Shown: positions 23,483 through 32,476 of the stretch, piece after piece
Layout: every line of letters begins with the position of its first letter
How positions within the stretch are numbered: the stretch's first letter is position 1
Assembly: GCF_025351295.1 (NCBI RefSeq)
Contig: NZ_JANXWD010000013.1
Span: 1-54,935, forward strand
DNA length: 54,935 nt
Direction of reading: 5' to 3'
Source: Phenylobacterium sp.
GTDB lineage: Bacteria > Pseudomonadota > Alphaproteobacteria > Caulobacterales > Caulobacteraceae
Position numbers and translations under genes: made by a program
The notes under the pieces: model-generated
The model's database searches: none
Seen by the model: only the letters and a program-made list of their open reading frames with translations
What the model was told of the DNA's origin: nothing

Positions 23483-24622
23483 TCAGGCCTTCATGAACTC
23501 GGCCAGCGCGTCGGCCACGGCGCGGTTGTGCTCTTCCAGGCCGATGGTGATGCGCAGGTGGTCTGGCAGGCCGTAGTTGCCGACCCCGCGCACGATCAGC
23601 CCCCGGCGCGCCAGCCAGGCCTCGGCCTCGGCCGCCGTGCGGCCGGGCGTCGTCGGAAAGCCCACCAGCACGAAATTGGCCTGCGAGGCCACGACCTCGA
23701 GCCCGAGGCCGCCGAACTGCTGGGTCAGCCAGGGCCGCCAGTAGGCGACGTGTTCGCGCGACCGTGCCTGAAAGTCGACGTCGGCCAGCGCCGCGACCGC
23801 GGCCTGCTGGGCGGCGATCGAGGTGTTGAACGGCGCCCGGATCCGGTCCACGGCGTCGGCGATCGGCGCCGGGCAATAGGCCCAGCCAATGCGCAGCGCC
23901 GCCAGGCCGTGCAGCTTGGAGAAGGTCCGGGTGACCACCACGTTGTCCTGCGCCCGGGCCAGCTCCAGGCCGTCGTCGAAGCGCGGATCGGTGGCGAATT
24001 CGGCATAGGCGCCGTCCAGCACCAGGACCACGGAGGCCGGCAGGCCGGCGTGCAGCGCGCGCAGCTCGTCGCGGGTCAGGAAGGTGCCGGTGGGATTGCC
24101 GGGCTGGGTGACGAAGACCAGCCGGGTGCGCGCGTCCACTGCCGCCAGCATCGCCTCGACCGAGAGATGATAGCCGGGCTCGGCGGCCTGCCGCACTTGC
24201 GCCTGGCAGGCCCGCGCGCCGATGGAATAGGCGGAGAAGCCGTACTGGCCCATGACGATGTTGTCGCCCGGCTCCAGGAACACCTGGTTCAGCAGGTGCA
24301 GCACCTCGTCGGTGCCGTCGCCGAACACGAGCCGGTCCGGCTCCAGGTCGAAGTGCGCCGCCACCGCCGCACGCAGCTCGCTGGCCCGGCTGTCGGGATA
24401 GAGGTGCAGGCTGTCCACGGCTGCCACGAACGCCGCCCGGGCTGCGGGGCTGCTGCCCAGGATGTTCTCGTTGGACGACAGCTTGATCGGCGTCTCGACG
24501 CCCTCGGCCTTGGACTTGCCGGGCACATAGGCGTGGATGTCCAGGATCCCGGGCTTGGGGAGCGGTTTCGGCGCCTGGGCGCGCGGGTCGGCGGGGGCGA
24601 GGAGATCGGTGCTGTCGGGCAT
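23483..24622 (-). CDS. hisC: Histidinol-phosphate/aromatic aminotransferase (HisC family, PLP)
   Basis: This 379-aa fold-type I PLP enzyme has the HisC signatures: KLSSNENILGSSP, YPDSRASELRAAVA, FVTQPGNPTGTFL, LDGAYAEFA, and the PLP-lysine motif TRTFSKLHGLAALRIGWA. Its place between chorismate mutase and prephenate dehydrogenase suggests an aromatic aminotransferase role (phenylpyruvate or prephenate), possibly in addition to histidine synthesis. The ATG at 24620-24622 is chosen because upstream sequence in this frame lies within the chorismate mutase gene. Its ribosome site is weak, so translational coupling is possible. Confidence 0.92.
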   Translation of the reverse strand: MPDSTDLLAPADPRAQAPKPLPKPGILDIHAYVPGKSKAEGVETPIKLSSNENILGSSPAARAAFVAAVDSLHLYPDSRASELRAAVAAHFDLEPDRLVFGDGTDEVLHLLNQVFLEPGDNIVMGQYGFSAYSIGARACQAQVRQAAEPGYHLSVEAMLAAVDARTRLVFVTQPGNPTGTFLTRDELRALHAGLPASVVLVLDGAYAEFATDPRFDDGLELARAQDNVVVTRTFSKLHGLAALRIGWAYCPAPIADAVDRIRAPFNTSIAAQQAAVAALADVDFQARSREHVAYWRPWLTQQFGGLGLEVVASQANFVLVGFPTTPGRTAAEAEAWLARRGLIVRGVGNYGLPDHLRITIGLEEHNRAVADALAEFMKA

Positions 24623-24666
24623 GCCTGGAACGGGGTGACGCTGTGCCGGTGGGCGGAGGCTGCGTC

Positions 24667-25467
24667 TTACACGTCCAGCGGGGCCGGTGCAGCCCCGATC
24701 ACGCCGGTCAGCCGGCCCGGCGCGCGGGCCAGGCGTTCGTCGCCGCCCTGGTAGAAGCCGGCCAGCATGAACAGCTTCAGCCCGCCGGCCTCCAGCACCA
24801 GGTCGGCCGCCACGCCGTCGCGGCCGAGGGCGTCCTCCACGGCGCGGGCGGCGCCCGGCGCGTCGGTAACCCAGAAGGTGCGGTCGTCGCCGGTCGGCTC
24901 CACCTCCACGGCGGCCACGGCCAGCGCCGCCATCTCGCCCCAGGCCGCCAGGCAGGGCAGGGCGGCGAATACCTTCAGCTGCGGTTCGGCCAGCAGCCGG
25001 CCCCACCAGGCGCTGTCGGGGCTGAGCGCGCAGACCGCGACCCCGCCGGGGGTGCGGGCCTGGGCGATGGCGTCCTCGGGCCTCGCCGCCTGGCTGAGCG
25101 GCGGGGCGGCGCCGAAGCGCTGGCGGGCCATTTCGACCGCGCGGCCGGGGTCCTTGGCGCCCCAGACACTGAGGTGGAATGGGCCCTGGCTGGCCAGGCT
25201 GTCGCCGATCAGCTCGCGCCAGATGCGCACGATCAGGCTGGGGTTCGCGGAGGTGTGCTCGGCGGCGATCAGCCGGCGCAGGATCGCGGCTTCGCGGGCG
25301 GGCCGCAGACCGAACTTGTCGCCGTCGCCGGCCGCCCGCTTGGCCGCGGCGACGATCCGGGCCAGGGCGGCGCGCTCGTCCACCAGGCGCAGGAGCTCGG
25401 TGTCCAGCGCGTCGATGCGCTGACGCACGGCCTCCAGGGAGGGCGGGACGGCCGCCGTCTTCGCCAC
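24667..25467 (-). CDS. Chorismate mutase with non-canonical C-terminal domain
   Basis: The first ~95 residues form an AroQ-class chorismate mutase helix bundle (LEAVRQRIDALDTELLRLVDER, then REAAILRRL), which converts chorismate to prephenate. The remaining ~170 residues do not show the prephenate dehydratase catalytic motifs. They contain PGGVAVCALSPDSAWWG and GGLKLFMLAGFYQG, which resemble an ACT-like or degenerate dehydratase region and may serve regulation. Total length 266 aa. It is the first gene of the aromatic cluster on this strand, 44 nt before the aminotransferase. Confidence 0.88.
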   Translation of the reverse strand: MAKTAAVPPSLEAVRQRIDALDTELLRLVDERAALARIVAAAKRAAGDGDKFGLRPAREAAILRRLIAAEHTSANPSLIVRIWRELIGDSLASQGPFHLSVWGAKDPGRAVEMARQRFGAAPPLSQAARPEDAIAQARTPGGVAVCALSPDSAWWGRLLAEPQLKVFAALPCLAAWGEMAALAVAAVEVEPTGDDRTFWVTDAPGAARAVEDALGRDGVAADLVLEAGGLKLFMLAGFYQGGDERLARAPGRLTGVIGAAPAPLDV

Positions 25468-25678
25468 GGATAGGATCTCCCCCGAAACCGGAGCCCGCGA
25501 CCTAAGTCATTGCGACAGGGGGTGCAAGGGCCGGTTTTGACACCAGAATGTGCGGCTGAAACGGACCGGGAAGGCAGCGGCGGTGACTGCCGCCCCCAGT
25601 GGGCCAGGGCGCCCGATGAACCTCGAAGGGCAGGCATGGGCAAGGTGAGCATCTCCGATGGTGCACGGAAGTCGGCGG

Positions 25679-26197
25679 TCACGAGGGCGGGGCGCCGAAT
25701 GGGCGCTCGGGGACGCGGTTGGTGTTCTGGAAGGCGGTGATGCGCCAGCCACCCGGCAGGCGCCGGAGCACCTGGGTCTGCACGCCGGCCTGCGGCGTGT
25801 GGGCGGATACCCCGTCGGGCGGACGGGCGTCGGCCATGCGCCAGGTCACCAGCACGACCGCGAGGTCGGGGGCCAGCGGGCGGATGTCGACGGTCTCCAG
25901 GGTCAGCACACTCGTCCGGAAGACCGTGTGGTGAGCCAGGGACAGCTTCTGTTCAAGCTCGGCGCGACCGCGCCATCGCCAGCCCAGGACGTTCACGACG
26001 TCGGCATCCTCGGTGAACAGCGCGGCGTAGGCCGGAATGTCGTGGGCGTTCCAGGTTCGCGCCTGTTGCACCTCCAGGGCCTGGATCGCGGCATCGTCGG
26101 CCATGGCGAAGCCGTCCGCGGTGCAGACAGGCCCACCGGCATAGGCCGAGGCGGCAAGGCAGAGCGACAGGCCGCCGGCGAGCGCCGCGCGAATCAC
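25679..26197 (-). CDS. Exported SnoaL-like (SgcJ/EcaC type) protein
   Basis: This 172-aa protein starts with GTG at 26195-26197, overlapping the stop of the PEP-CTERM gene (GTGA), so the two are translationally coupled. It has a signal peptide (IRAALAGGLSLCLAASAYAG) and a SnoaL/NTF2-like cone fold: QQARTWNAHDIPAYAALFTEDADVVNVLGWRWRG, then DLAVVLVTWRM and GGWRITAFQNTN. Such proteins bind or transform small ligands; no catalytic assignment can be made. The adjacent 25468-25678 has no supportable gene. Confidence 0.85.
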   Translation of the reverse strand: MIRAALAGGLSLCLAASAYAGGPVCTADGFAMADDAAIQALEVQQARTWNAHDIPAYAALFTEDADVVNVLGWRWRGRAELEQKLSLAHHTVFRTSVLTLETVDIRPLAPDLAVVLVTWRMADARPPDGVSAHTPQAGVQTQVLRRLPGGWRITAFQNTNRVPERPFGAPPS

Positions 26198-26796
26198 AGG
26201 CTGACCCCGGCCAGCCGGTGGCCCTTGCGCCGGAGCGCGAGGCCGGTCACGGCGAGGCCAAGCACCAGGGTCAGCCAGGTCGCCGGCTCGGGCACGCCCG
26301 GCGCCTCGACGACGCCGGCGAAGTCGAGTTGGCCTTCCGCCAGGCCGCCGGGCCGGAATTGCACCGTGCCGGTCCCGTCGAAGCGCCCGATGGCGTCCGC
26401 GAAGCGGCCCGTGCCGCCGGTGGCGACGAACGCCTGTGCATTGTTGAAGAGACCCGGGGTTCCCGAAGCGGTTAGGAGACCGCTGTAGGTCCCGAACAGA
26501 TGGTCGGCCGCGCCGAACGCGAAGTCGAACCGGCCGTCGTAGTAGGCGACGGGGGGCGGGGCGTTGAGGCAGTGGCTCTGGGTCGGGGTAAACGCGCCGA
26601 GGTTCGACAGGCCGCTGGCGTTCGCCGGCCCGATGCTGACGGTCAGCGTCGGCGCACAGCGGCCACCCGGTTGGGCGGGTGGGTTGGTGTTGTGCTCGCT
26701 TCCGGAGAACAGGACGGTCGTGGCGCGGGCCGGCGCCGCGGCGCCAGTCGCCAGCGCCAGCGCAACGAGGGCGTCGCGGACTTTCAAACGTGCCAT
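26194..26796 (-). CDS. PEP-CTERM sorting domain protein
   Basis: This 200-aa exported protein has a signal peptide (MARLKVRDALVALALATGAAAPARA) and a C-terminal anchor VPEPATWLTLVLGLAVTGLALRRKG. The anchor is a PEP motif, one helix and a basic end. Here Trp is followed by Leu rather than the usual Ala. The mature part has two cysteines and Gly/Phe-rich repeats (FDFAFGAADHLFGTYSG, FVATGGTGRFADAIGRFDGTG), reminiscent of secreted beta-structured domains. Exosortase processing at the cell surface is expected. It is the first gene of a two-gene unit with the SnoaL-like gene and diverges from a CadC-like regulator. Confidence 0.85.
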   Translation of the reverse strand: MARLKVRDALVALALATGAAAPARATTVLFSGSEHNTNPPAQPGGRCAPTLTVSIGPANASGLSNLGAFTPTQSHCLNAPPPVAYYDGRFDFAFGAADHLFGTYSGLLTASGTPGLFNNAQAFVATGGTGRFADAIGRFDGTGTVQFRPGGLAEGQLDFAGVVEAPGVPEPATWLTLVLGLAVTGLALRRKGHRLAGVSL

Positions 26797-26877
26797 GGTT
26801 CGGGCTCCATGCCGCCCGGGTTGAGCGACTGGCGGGCACCGGACAGCATGGGCGAGTAGGCGACAGGACCCGTAGCG

Positions 26878-26899
26878 GATGTTTTCCCGATGTTTTCCC
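26878..26899. repeat. 11-bp tandem repeat in divergent promoter region
   Basis: GATGTTTTCCC is repeated exactly twice in tandem, followed by a third GATG. It lies between the PEP-CTERM gene and the divergent CadC-like regulator, 29 nt before the regulator start, so it may be a binding site. Confidence 0.4.
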
Positions 26900-26928
26900 G
26901 ATGACTAGTTAGTTCCGTGGGTTAGGTG

Positions 26929-28539
26929 ATGACCCGACCCTCCCTGGCGGACTGTGCGGACCTGATTGTCGGCGACGTCACCGTGCGCCCGTCGATCTGC
27001 GAGGTCGCCGGCCCGACGGGCCGCGAAGCTGTCGAGCCGCGTGTGATGGAGGTGCTGTTGGCGTTGATCGGGGCGCAGGGCGCCGTGCTCTCGCGCGATG
27101 CATTGGTCGCAGCCTGCTGGGGCGGGCGGGCGGTCAGCGAGGACGCGATCACCCGGGTGATCTCCAAGATCCGCCGCCTCTCCGAAGGAATTGCCGCCGG
27201 CGCCTTCAGCATCGAGACGTTGCCGAAGATCGGCTATCGTCTGCTGGCGTTCCCGGCGAGCGCAGACGCTGGGGGACGCCGCGACCTGAGGCCGCCGCAG
27301 CGGGCGAACGACCGGCTCGGCCGTCGGCGGACCTGGATGGCGCTCGGGGCGCTACTGGTCGTACTGGGAGGCGCTGGCGCCTGGGCGTGGCGCGAGCGCG
27401 TCGCGGCCGCTCGGCCGGAGCCGGTCAGGACCGCGCGACCGGCGCAGACGCCCGCCGAGTTTGCCGCGGCGGACCTGGAAGTTCGCGGGCGGGCCGCCGT
27501 CTTCGAGGGCACGCCGGCACAGCTTGACCGCGGAATAGGCTACCTGCGCGAGGCGACGGCCCGCGCGCCCCGAGACGCCGACGCCTGGGGCGCCCTGGCC
27601 ATGGCGCAGGTGTTGAGTCTGCGGACCACGGCGCCCACCGAGCGGGCTGCCGTGACGCTTCGCATCCGCGAGGCGGCGACCCGGGCGCTTGCGCTGGACC
27701 CGCACGAAGGCCTGGCCCTGGCCGCCCAGGTCAGTCTGGAGCCCACCTTCGGCGCTTGGTCGCACAAGGACGAGGCGTTGCGGCGCGCCCTGCAACTCGC
27801 GCCGACCGACACGCCGGCCGTCCTGGTGCAACGCGCGCAGTTCCTGGCCGCCGTGGGACGTATGCGGGAGGCCACGGCCCTGATGGAACGCGCCGCCGCC
27901 GCGGCGCCGCTCCTGCCCTGGATCCAGGCCGGGCGGGTGCAACTGTTGGCGGACAGCCAGCAACTGGACGCCGCCGAATGTGTGGCGGCCCGCGCCGCCA
28001 GCCTTTGGCCGCGAGATCCGCAGCTCTGGCGCGCGCGCTTCTGGCTGAAGATCGACTCGGGGCGCACGTCGGAGGCGCTGGCGATGGCGACGGACCCCGC
28101 GCTCTGGCCGGATTCGGCCCTGGCCGCCGACATGGCCATGGCCGCACACCTCGCGGACGCGGTTCGCAGCCGCTCGCCCGCGGCGGGGGACGCTGTGCTT
28201 GCCGCCTACCGCGGCGCGATGGAGCGTCGCGCGCCGGACGCGCCGGGACAGGCGATGCGGGCTGCCTTGGCCCTGGGCCGTCCGCAGGCGGCGCTGGCGC
28301 TGGCGGAGCGGCTGTTCGCCGGCCCCGGGAGCCCTGACGCGGCGGGGGCGCTCATCGGGCCGCAGCGGCCCGGGGAGCGAGACACGGCGCCCCTGTTTTC
28401 GGCGGCCGCCCGCCCGCTCTGGAGCGATGCCCGGTTCACGAGCCTCATGCAGGCGTCCGGCCTTGCAGCCTATTGGCGCGCGACCCGCAAGCCGGACTTC
28501 TGTCGCGAGATCGTGCTCGCGGCGCCATGTTCCGACTAG
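26929..28539 (+). CDS. CadC-like membrane-anchored winged-helix regulator with TPR-like sensor
   Basis: This 536-aa protein has three parts. First is an OmpR/PhoB-type winged-helix DNA-binding domain (about residues 10-105, with SRDALVAACWGGRAVSEDAITRVISKIRR and the end IETLPKIGYRLL). Next is one membrane helix (TWMALGALLVVLGGAGAWAW, around 137-156). Last is a large alanine-rich helical domain of TPR-like repeats (LREATARAPRDADAWGALA and similar). This is the ToxR/CadC layout, with DNA binding in the cytoplasm and a periplasmic sensor. It diverges from the PEP-CTERM/SnoaL genes, its likely targets. GTG at 26926 is the alternative start. Confidence 0.88.
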   Translation: MTRPSLADCADLIVGDVTVRPSICEVAGPTGREAVEPRVMEVLLALIGAQGAVLSRDALVAACWGGRAVSEDAITRVISKIRRLSEGIAAGAFSIETLPKIGYRLLAFPASADAGGRRDLRPPQRANDRLGRRRTWMALGALLVVLGGAGAWAWRERVAAARPEPVRTARPAQTPAEFAAADLEVRGRAAVFEGTPAQLDRGIGYLREATARAPRDADAWGALAMAQVLSLRTTAPTERAAVTLRIREAATRALALDPHEGLALAAQVSLEPTFGAWSHKDEALRRALQLAPTDTPAVLVQRAQFLAAVGRMREATALMERAAAAAPLLPWIQAGRVQLLADSQQLDAAECVAARAASLWPRDPQLWRARFWLKIDSGRTSEALAMATDPALWPDSALAADMAMAAHLADAVRSRSPAAGDAVLAAYRGAMERRAPDAPGQAMRAALALGRPQAALALAERLFAGPGSPDAAGALIGPQRPGERDTAPLFSAAARPLWSDARFTSLMQASGLAAYWRATRKPDFCREIVLAAPCSD

Positions 28540-28568
28540 GTTGCGCCAGGCGCCTGACCCGAAGCGCC

Positions 28569-29672
28569 CTACGCCGCCCTGGCGTTGGCGCCGGGGTCCA
28601 GGGCCTGTTGCAGGGCGGTGAGCAGGTGTTCCGGCTTCATGGGCTTCTCGACCACGCCGTTCATCCCGGCGGCCAGGTAGCCGGCGGCGTCCTCGGGGTC
28701 GGCGTTGGCGGTCAGCGCGATGATCGGGGTCTCGCCGACCCGGCCCGGAATGGCGCGGATCGCCCGGGTGGCGGCGACGCCATCCATGCGCGGCATCTTG
28801 ATGTCCATCAGGATCAGGTCGAAGCGGCCGGTGCGGGCGGCCTCGACCGCCTCCTCGCCGTCTTCCGCGGACTCGCTGGTGCAATCGAACATCTCGACCA
28901 GCGACTGGGCGACCATGCGGTTGGTGGCGTTGTCGTCGACCACCAGGATGTGGGCGGCGCGGCCGGCGTCTTCGTGGGGCGCCGCGGCCGCCTCGGGCGC
29001 CAGGGCCAGCAGGATCTCGAACGCGGCGGTGTCCGAGGCGCCGGCGTTGGCCTCCTTGCGCAGCTGTCCGTCCATGCCGGCCAGGATGCGCCGGGCCAGC
29101 ATGGCGCCCAGCGCGACCTCCAGGCCCAGCCGCGCCTCGATGCCGCGGATGCGGGTCTCGGCGTCCTTGGCGTCCCAGCCGGAGTCGCGGGGACCGCGGA
29201 TGCGGCCTTCCAGGCGCACGCCGTCCGGGCCGGGATAGGCATAGAGGCCCGCCTCCACCGCGCCGCGGGCCTGGGCGGCGACCGCCTCGCCGATGAAACC
29301 GTCGAAGATCTGCAGGAGGCGCTTGCGGTCCGCCATGCCCACGGCGTCGGGATCGCCGTCATAGCCGACCAGCAGGGTGACGCCGGCGGCGGTCGCCCGC
29401 GGCTGCCAGCGCGCCTCGATGTCGTCCATCACCTCGCGCAGGCGCACCGGTTCGAGGTTCAGATCCACGCCGTTGACCGTGCCGCGCATGTCGCGGGCGG
29501 TCTCGAGCATGCGCGCGACCCCGGCCGCGGCCTCGGCGACGCTGGCCACGCAGGCTTCGCCGTCGGCCGTGAGCCGCTGGCGGCCCAGCTGCGCGGTCAA
29601 GGCCTGGATACCCTCCATCTGCTGACGGATATCGGCCGTGACTCGCTCGAAGAAGAAGTCGGGCAGGGACAT
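28569..29672 (-). CDS. Receiver-domain protein with degenerate histidine-kinase-like N-terminus
   Basis: This 367-aa protein ends with a complete receiver domain (about 241-360): acidic VVDDN, phospho-acceptor Asp290 in LILMDIKMPRMDG, and Lys343 in EKPMKPEHLL. The first ~230 residues resemble a histidine kinase DHp/ATPase core (SLPDFFFERVTADIRQQMEG, LEPVRLREVMDDIEARW) but show no H-box histidine and no recognisable N or G boxes. It may be a phosphorylation-controlled scaffold or pseudokinase. It starts with ATG and has no membrane segment. Confidence 0.85.
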   Translation of the reverse strand: MSLPDFFFERVTADIRQQMEGIQALTAQLGRQRLTADGEACVASVAEAAAGVARMLETARDMRGTVNGVDLNLEPVRLREVMDDIEARWQPRATAAGVTLLVGYDGDPDAVGMADRKRLLQIFDGFIGEAVAAQARGAVEAGLYAYPGPDGVRLEGRIRGPRDSGWDAKDAETRIRGIEARLGLEVALGAMLARRILAGMDGQLRKEANAGASDTAAFEILLALAPEAAAAPHEDAGRAAHILVVDDNATNRMVAQSLVEMFDCTSESAEDGEEAVEAARTGRFDLILMDIKMPRMDGVAATRAIRAIPGRVGETPIIALTANADPEDAAGYLAAGMNGVVEKPMKPEHLLTALQQALDPGANARAA

Positions 29673-29773
29673 GAACCGCCTGGGACGCAGAAGCTAGGGA
29701 CCCATATTGGGCGCCAGCGCTTGCGCAGAGGTTAAGCCCGGCCGCAGGACGTCTGATTTCGACGTAACGTTGA

Positions 29774-29806
29774 AAAAGAGACGGGCGGAACCAGGGGTTC
29801 CGCCCG
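29774..29806 (-). terminator. Rho-independent terminator of TonB-dependent receptor 1
   Basis: An 11-bp stem CGGGCGGAACC/GGTTCCGCCCG with a 3-nt loop lies at 29782-29806. Read on the minus strand it is followed by TCTCTTTTTC. This is a textbook intrinsic terminator for the receptor gene that stops at 29856. Confidence 0.85.
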
Positions 29807-29855
29807 CAGGGCCGGCGCTCGGGGAGGCATGAGCGCCAAAGTCGAAGCAGCAGTC

Positions 29856-32339
29856 CTAGAAGCGGTACTGCAGTTCCACGCCGTAGGTGCGCGGCTGGAT
29901 CAGCCCGCGGACCGTGGCGGTCCGGGTCTGGACGATCGAGGTCGTGCCCGGGTTCGGGCTGTCGAAGATCGCCGAAGGCGTCGTCGAGCCGTTGGAGGTG
30001 TAGCCCTTCTGGTCGAAGGCGTTCTTCAGGTAGCCGATGACCGTGAAGCGGTTCTGGGCGTCCTTCCAGAGCATGCGGAAGTCGGTGGTGTCATAGGACG
30101 GCACGCTGTTCGCCGCGCTCTTGAACGGCTGGTAGAAGGTCTTGTCGGTCCAGGTGTAGGTGGCTGACAGGATCAGCGAGCCCGGCGCGAAGTCGAAGGT
30201 GTAGTTGCCGTTCAGGGCCAGCTTGTTCTTCGGCGACTGGTAGATCTGCGACCCCTTCAGGGTCTGGAACACCAGGCGGGTGCCGTTGGAGACCACCACC
30301 CCGCCGGACGGCGTGGCGCGCGGGTCCAGCGCGCCTGGATCCGCCGGGTCGTAGAAGCAGCAGCCCTTGATGATGCGGGTGTGCAGGTAGCCATAGCTGG
30401 CCGACAGGTCGAGGTGGTCGATCGGCCGCCAGATGCTCTCCAGCTCGACGCCATAGGCCTTGGCGTCGACGTTGACGAAGTTGTTCGCCGCCGCCGTGCC
30501 GGCCGCGTTCAGCTGCGACAGGTTGAGCTGCAGATCCTTGTAGTCGTTGTAGAATGTGGCGGCGTTGATCTGGAAGTGACCGCCGATCGTCTTTTTCAGG
30601 CCGACCTCGAAGGCGTCGACCTTTTCCTGCTTGGCCTCAGGCTGGCTGGACAGGGTGCCCAGCAGGAAGCCGCCGGACTTGTAGCCGCGGCTGTACTTGG
30701 CATAGCCCAGGGTGTCCTTGTCCGGCGTCCAGTCGAGGTTCACCACCCCGGTGACCGCGTCCCAGCTGCCGGCCACGGAGCGGAAATTCTGCACGCCAGG
30801 CTTGGTCGGGTCGACGTCGGTGGAGACGTCGAAGGCGACGGTCCCCGCGGCGATCGCCGGCGACAGGAAGATCAGGCGCTGGCTCTCGGTCCCGTCCTTC
30901 TTGTCCTTGGTGTAGCGAAGCCCGCCGGTCAGGGAGAGCTGCTCGTTGAACGCATAGGTCGCCTGGCCGAACACCGCATAGGCCTTGGAGGTCAGGGTCG
31001 CGCGGGTGTCGAAGAAGTCGCGGCTGGGGTTCGGCGCGGCGAGCGTTCCGGCCAAGGTCAGCGGGGTGGCCAGCGAGGCCTGGTTGGGGTTCGCGAGCTG
31101 GATCTGCTGGCGATACTTCTCATGATACTGATAGGCCCCGACGATCCAGCGAAGCGGGCCGTCGCCGTGCGAGGTCAGGTTGATCTCGTTCGAGTAGTAC
31201 CGCTTGTGCTCGTTGAAGTCGGTGGTCTGGGTCGGGAAGTAGGGGGCCGCCATACCGGGAATAGCGATGGCCGCGGTGCGGCTGGTGCCGTCGTAGTCGC
31301 CGCCCGTCTGGTAGTTGTACTGCTGGAAGCCGCCGATGTACTTCAGGTCCGCGAAGCCCAGGTCATAGGTGATGCTGGTGGTGATGACGTGGTTGCCGCG
31401 CAGCTGGCCATAGCCGTCGGTGTTGGTGTTCTGGACGTAGGGGTCCTTCACGCCGGGGTTCGGGGTCGTGTAGCCGAACTGCGGGTTGGGCTGCAGGGCG
31501 CCGATCAGGCCGAACGCGCGGGTGGTGTCGTAGGGCGTGACCAGGTTGGCCAGGCGGTCGCCGACGCCCAGGGTGTCGTCCCAGCTGGAGTGGTTGTAGC
31601 GCAGGAAGATGTTCAGCTTGTCGGTCGGCTCGGCCTCGAGCTGGAACTCGAAGTAGGTGCGCTTGATCGTGGCGCCTTCGTTGCCCGTGCCGATGTTCTT
31701 GATGAAGCCGTCGCGCTGATGGTCCTGGCTGCCGCCGACCTTGATGCGCAGGTTGTCGGCCAGCGGGATCGACACCACGCCCTCGATCACCGTGCGGTTG
31801 TAGTTGGCGTAGGAGGCGCGGATCTCGCCGCCGAACTCGTGCGCCGGGCGCTTGGAGATCTGGTTGATGGCCCCACCGATGGCGTTGCGGCCGTACAGCG
31901 TGCCCTGCGGGCCGCGCAGGATCTCGGTCCGCTCGATGAACAGCGGCGTCTTGAACAGTTCCGACGACGAGGCCGAATAGAAGCCGTCCGAGTAGCTGGC
32001 CACGCCCGGGTCGTTCCCGATGTAGAAGGTGTTGCGCCCAGCGCCGCGCAGGCTGACCCGGTCGGTGCCGGAATAGTTCATCCCGGGCGTGAAATTCACG
32101 AAGTCCTGGATGCTGTTGATGCCGACGATGTCGCGCTTGGCCGAGGTGTAGGCCGAGACGGCGACCGGCACGTCCTGCAGCGACTGCTCGCGCTTCTCTG
32201 CGGTGACGACCAGTTCCTCGACGGTGTTGCTGGCGTCGGCGGAGGCCTGGGCCAGGGCCGGCTGGGCGATGGCGGTAAGGGCCGCGGCGGAAACGCCGGC
32301 GACCAGGAGCGCGCGCAATGGCGCGTGGATGCGAGACAT
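29856..32339 (-). CDS. TonB-dependent receptor
   Basis: This 827-aa outer-membrane receptor imports a ligand using TonB energy. It has a signal peptide (MSRIHAPLRALLVAGVSAAALTAIAQPALAQ), a TonB-box/plug start VEELVVTAEKREQSLQDVPVAVSA, and the plug signature RGPQGTLYGRNAIGGAINQISKRP. A 22-strand barrel ends in the aromatic YGVELQYRF. The ATG at 32337-32339 follows GGGAGGA. Ligand is unknown: it resembles the abundant Caulobacterales receptors for carbohydrates or other organics rather than siderophore receptors. It is followed by a strong terminator and stands alone. Confidence 0.95.
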   Translation of the reverse strand: MSRIHAPLRALLVAGVSAAALTAIAQPALAQASADASNTVEELVVTAEKREQSLQDVPVAVSAYTSAKRDIVGINSIQDFVNFTPGMNYSGTDRVSLRGAGRNTFYIGNDPGVASYSDGFYSASSSELFKTPLFIERTEILRGPQGTLYGRNAIGGAINQISKRPAHEFGGEIRASYANYNRTVIEGVVSIPLADNLRIKVGGSQDHQRDGFIKNIGTGNEGATIKRTYFEFQLEAEPTDKLNIFLRYNHSSWDDTLGVGDRLANLVTPYDTTRAFGLIGALQPNPQFGYTTPNPGVKDPYVQNTNTDGYGQLRGNHVITTSITYDLGFADLKYIGGFQQYNYQTGGDYDGTSRTAAIAIPGMAAPYFPTQTTDFNEHKRYYSNEINLTSHGDGPLRWIVGAYQYHEKYRQQIQLANPNQASLATPLTLAGTLAAPNPSRDFFDTRATLTSKAYAVFGQATYAFNEQLSLTGGLRYTKDKKDGTESQRLIFLSPAIAAGTVAFDVSTDVDPTKPGVQNFRSVAGSWDAVTGVVNLDWTPDKDTLGYAKYSRGYKSGGFLLGTLSSQPEAKQEKVDAFEVGLKKTIGGHFQINAATFYNDYKDLQLNLSQLNAAGTAAANNFVNVDAKAYGVELESIWRPIDHLDLSASYGYLHTRIIKGCCFYDPADPGALDPRATPSGGVVVSNGTRLVFQTLKGSQIYQSPKNKLALNGNYTFDFAPGSLILSATYTWTDKTFYQPFKSAANSVPSYDTTDFRMLWKDAQNRFTVIGYLKNAFDQKGYTSNGSTTPSAIFDSPNPGTTSIVQTRTATVRGLIQPRTYGVELQYRF

Positions 32340-32476
32340 GAAGGGTCCTCCCGAGGCCATACGGAGGGAGCCGCGACCTCGTGGTCTGTTGATTGTTGAA
32401 GCGGACGCGGGGAGGCGTCCGGGGCGCGGACCCTCAAACCGGGCTGCGCGCGGCGTCAACTTATCGCTGATGAGTT

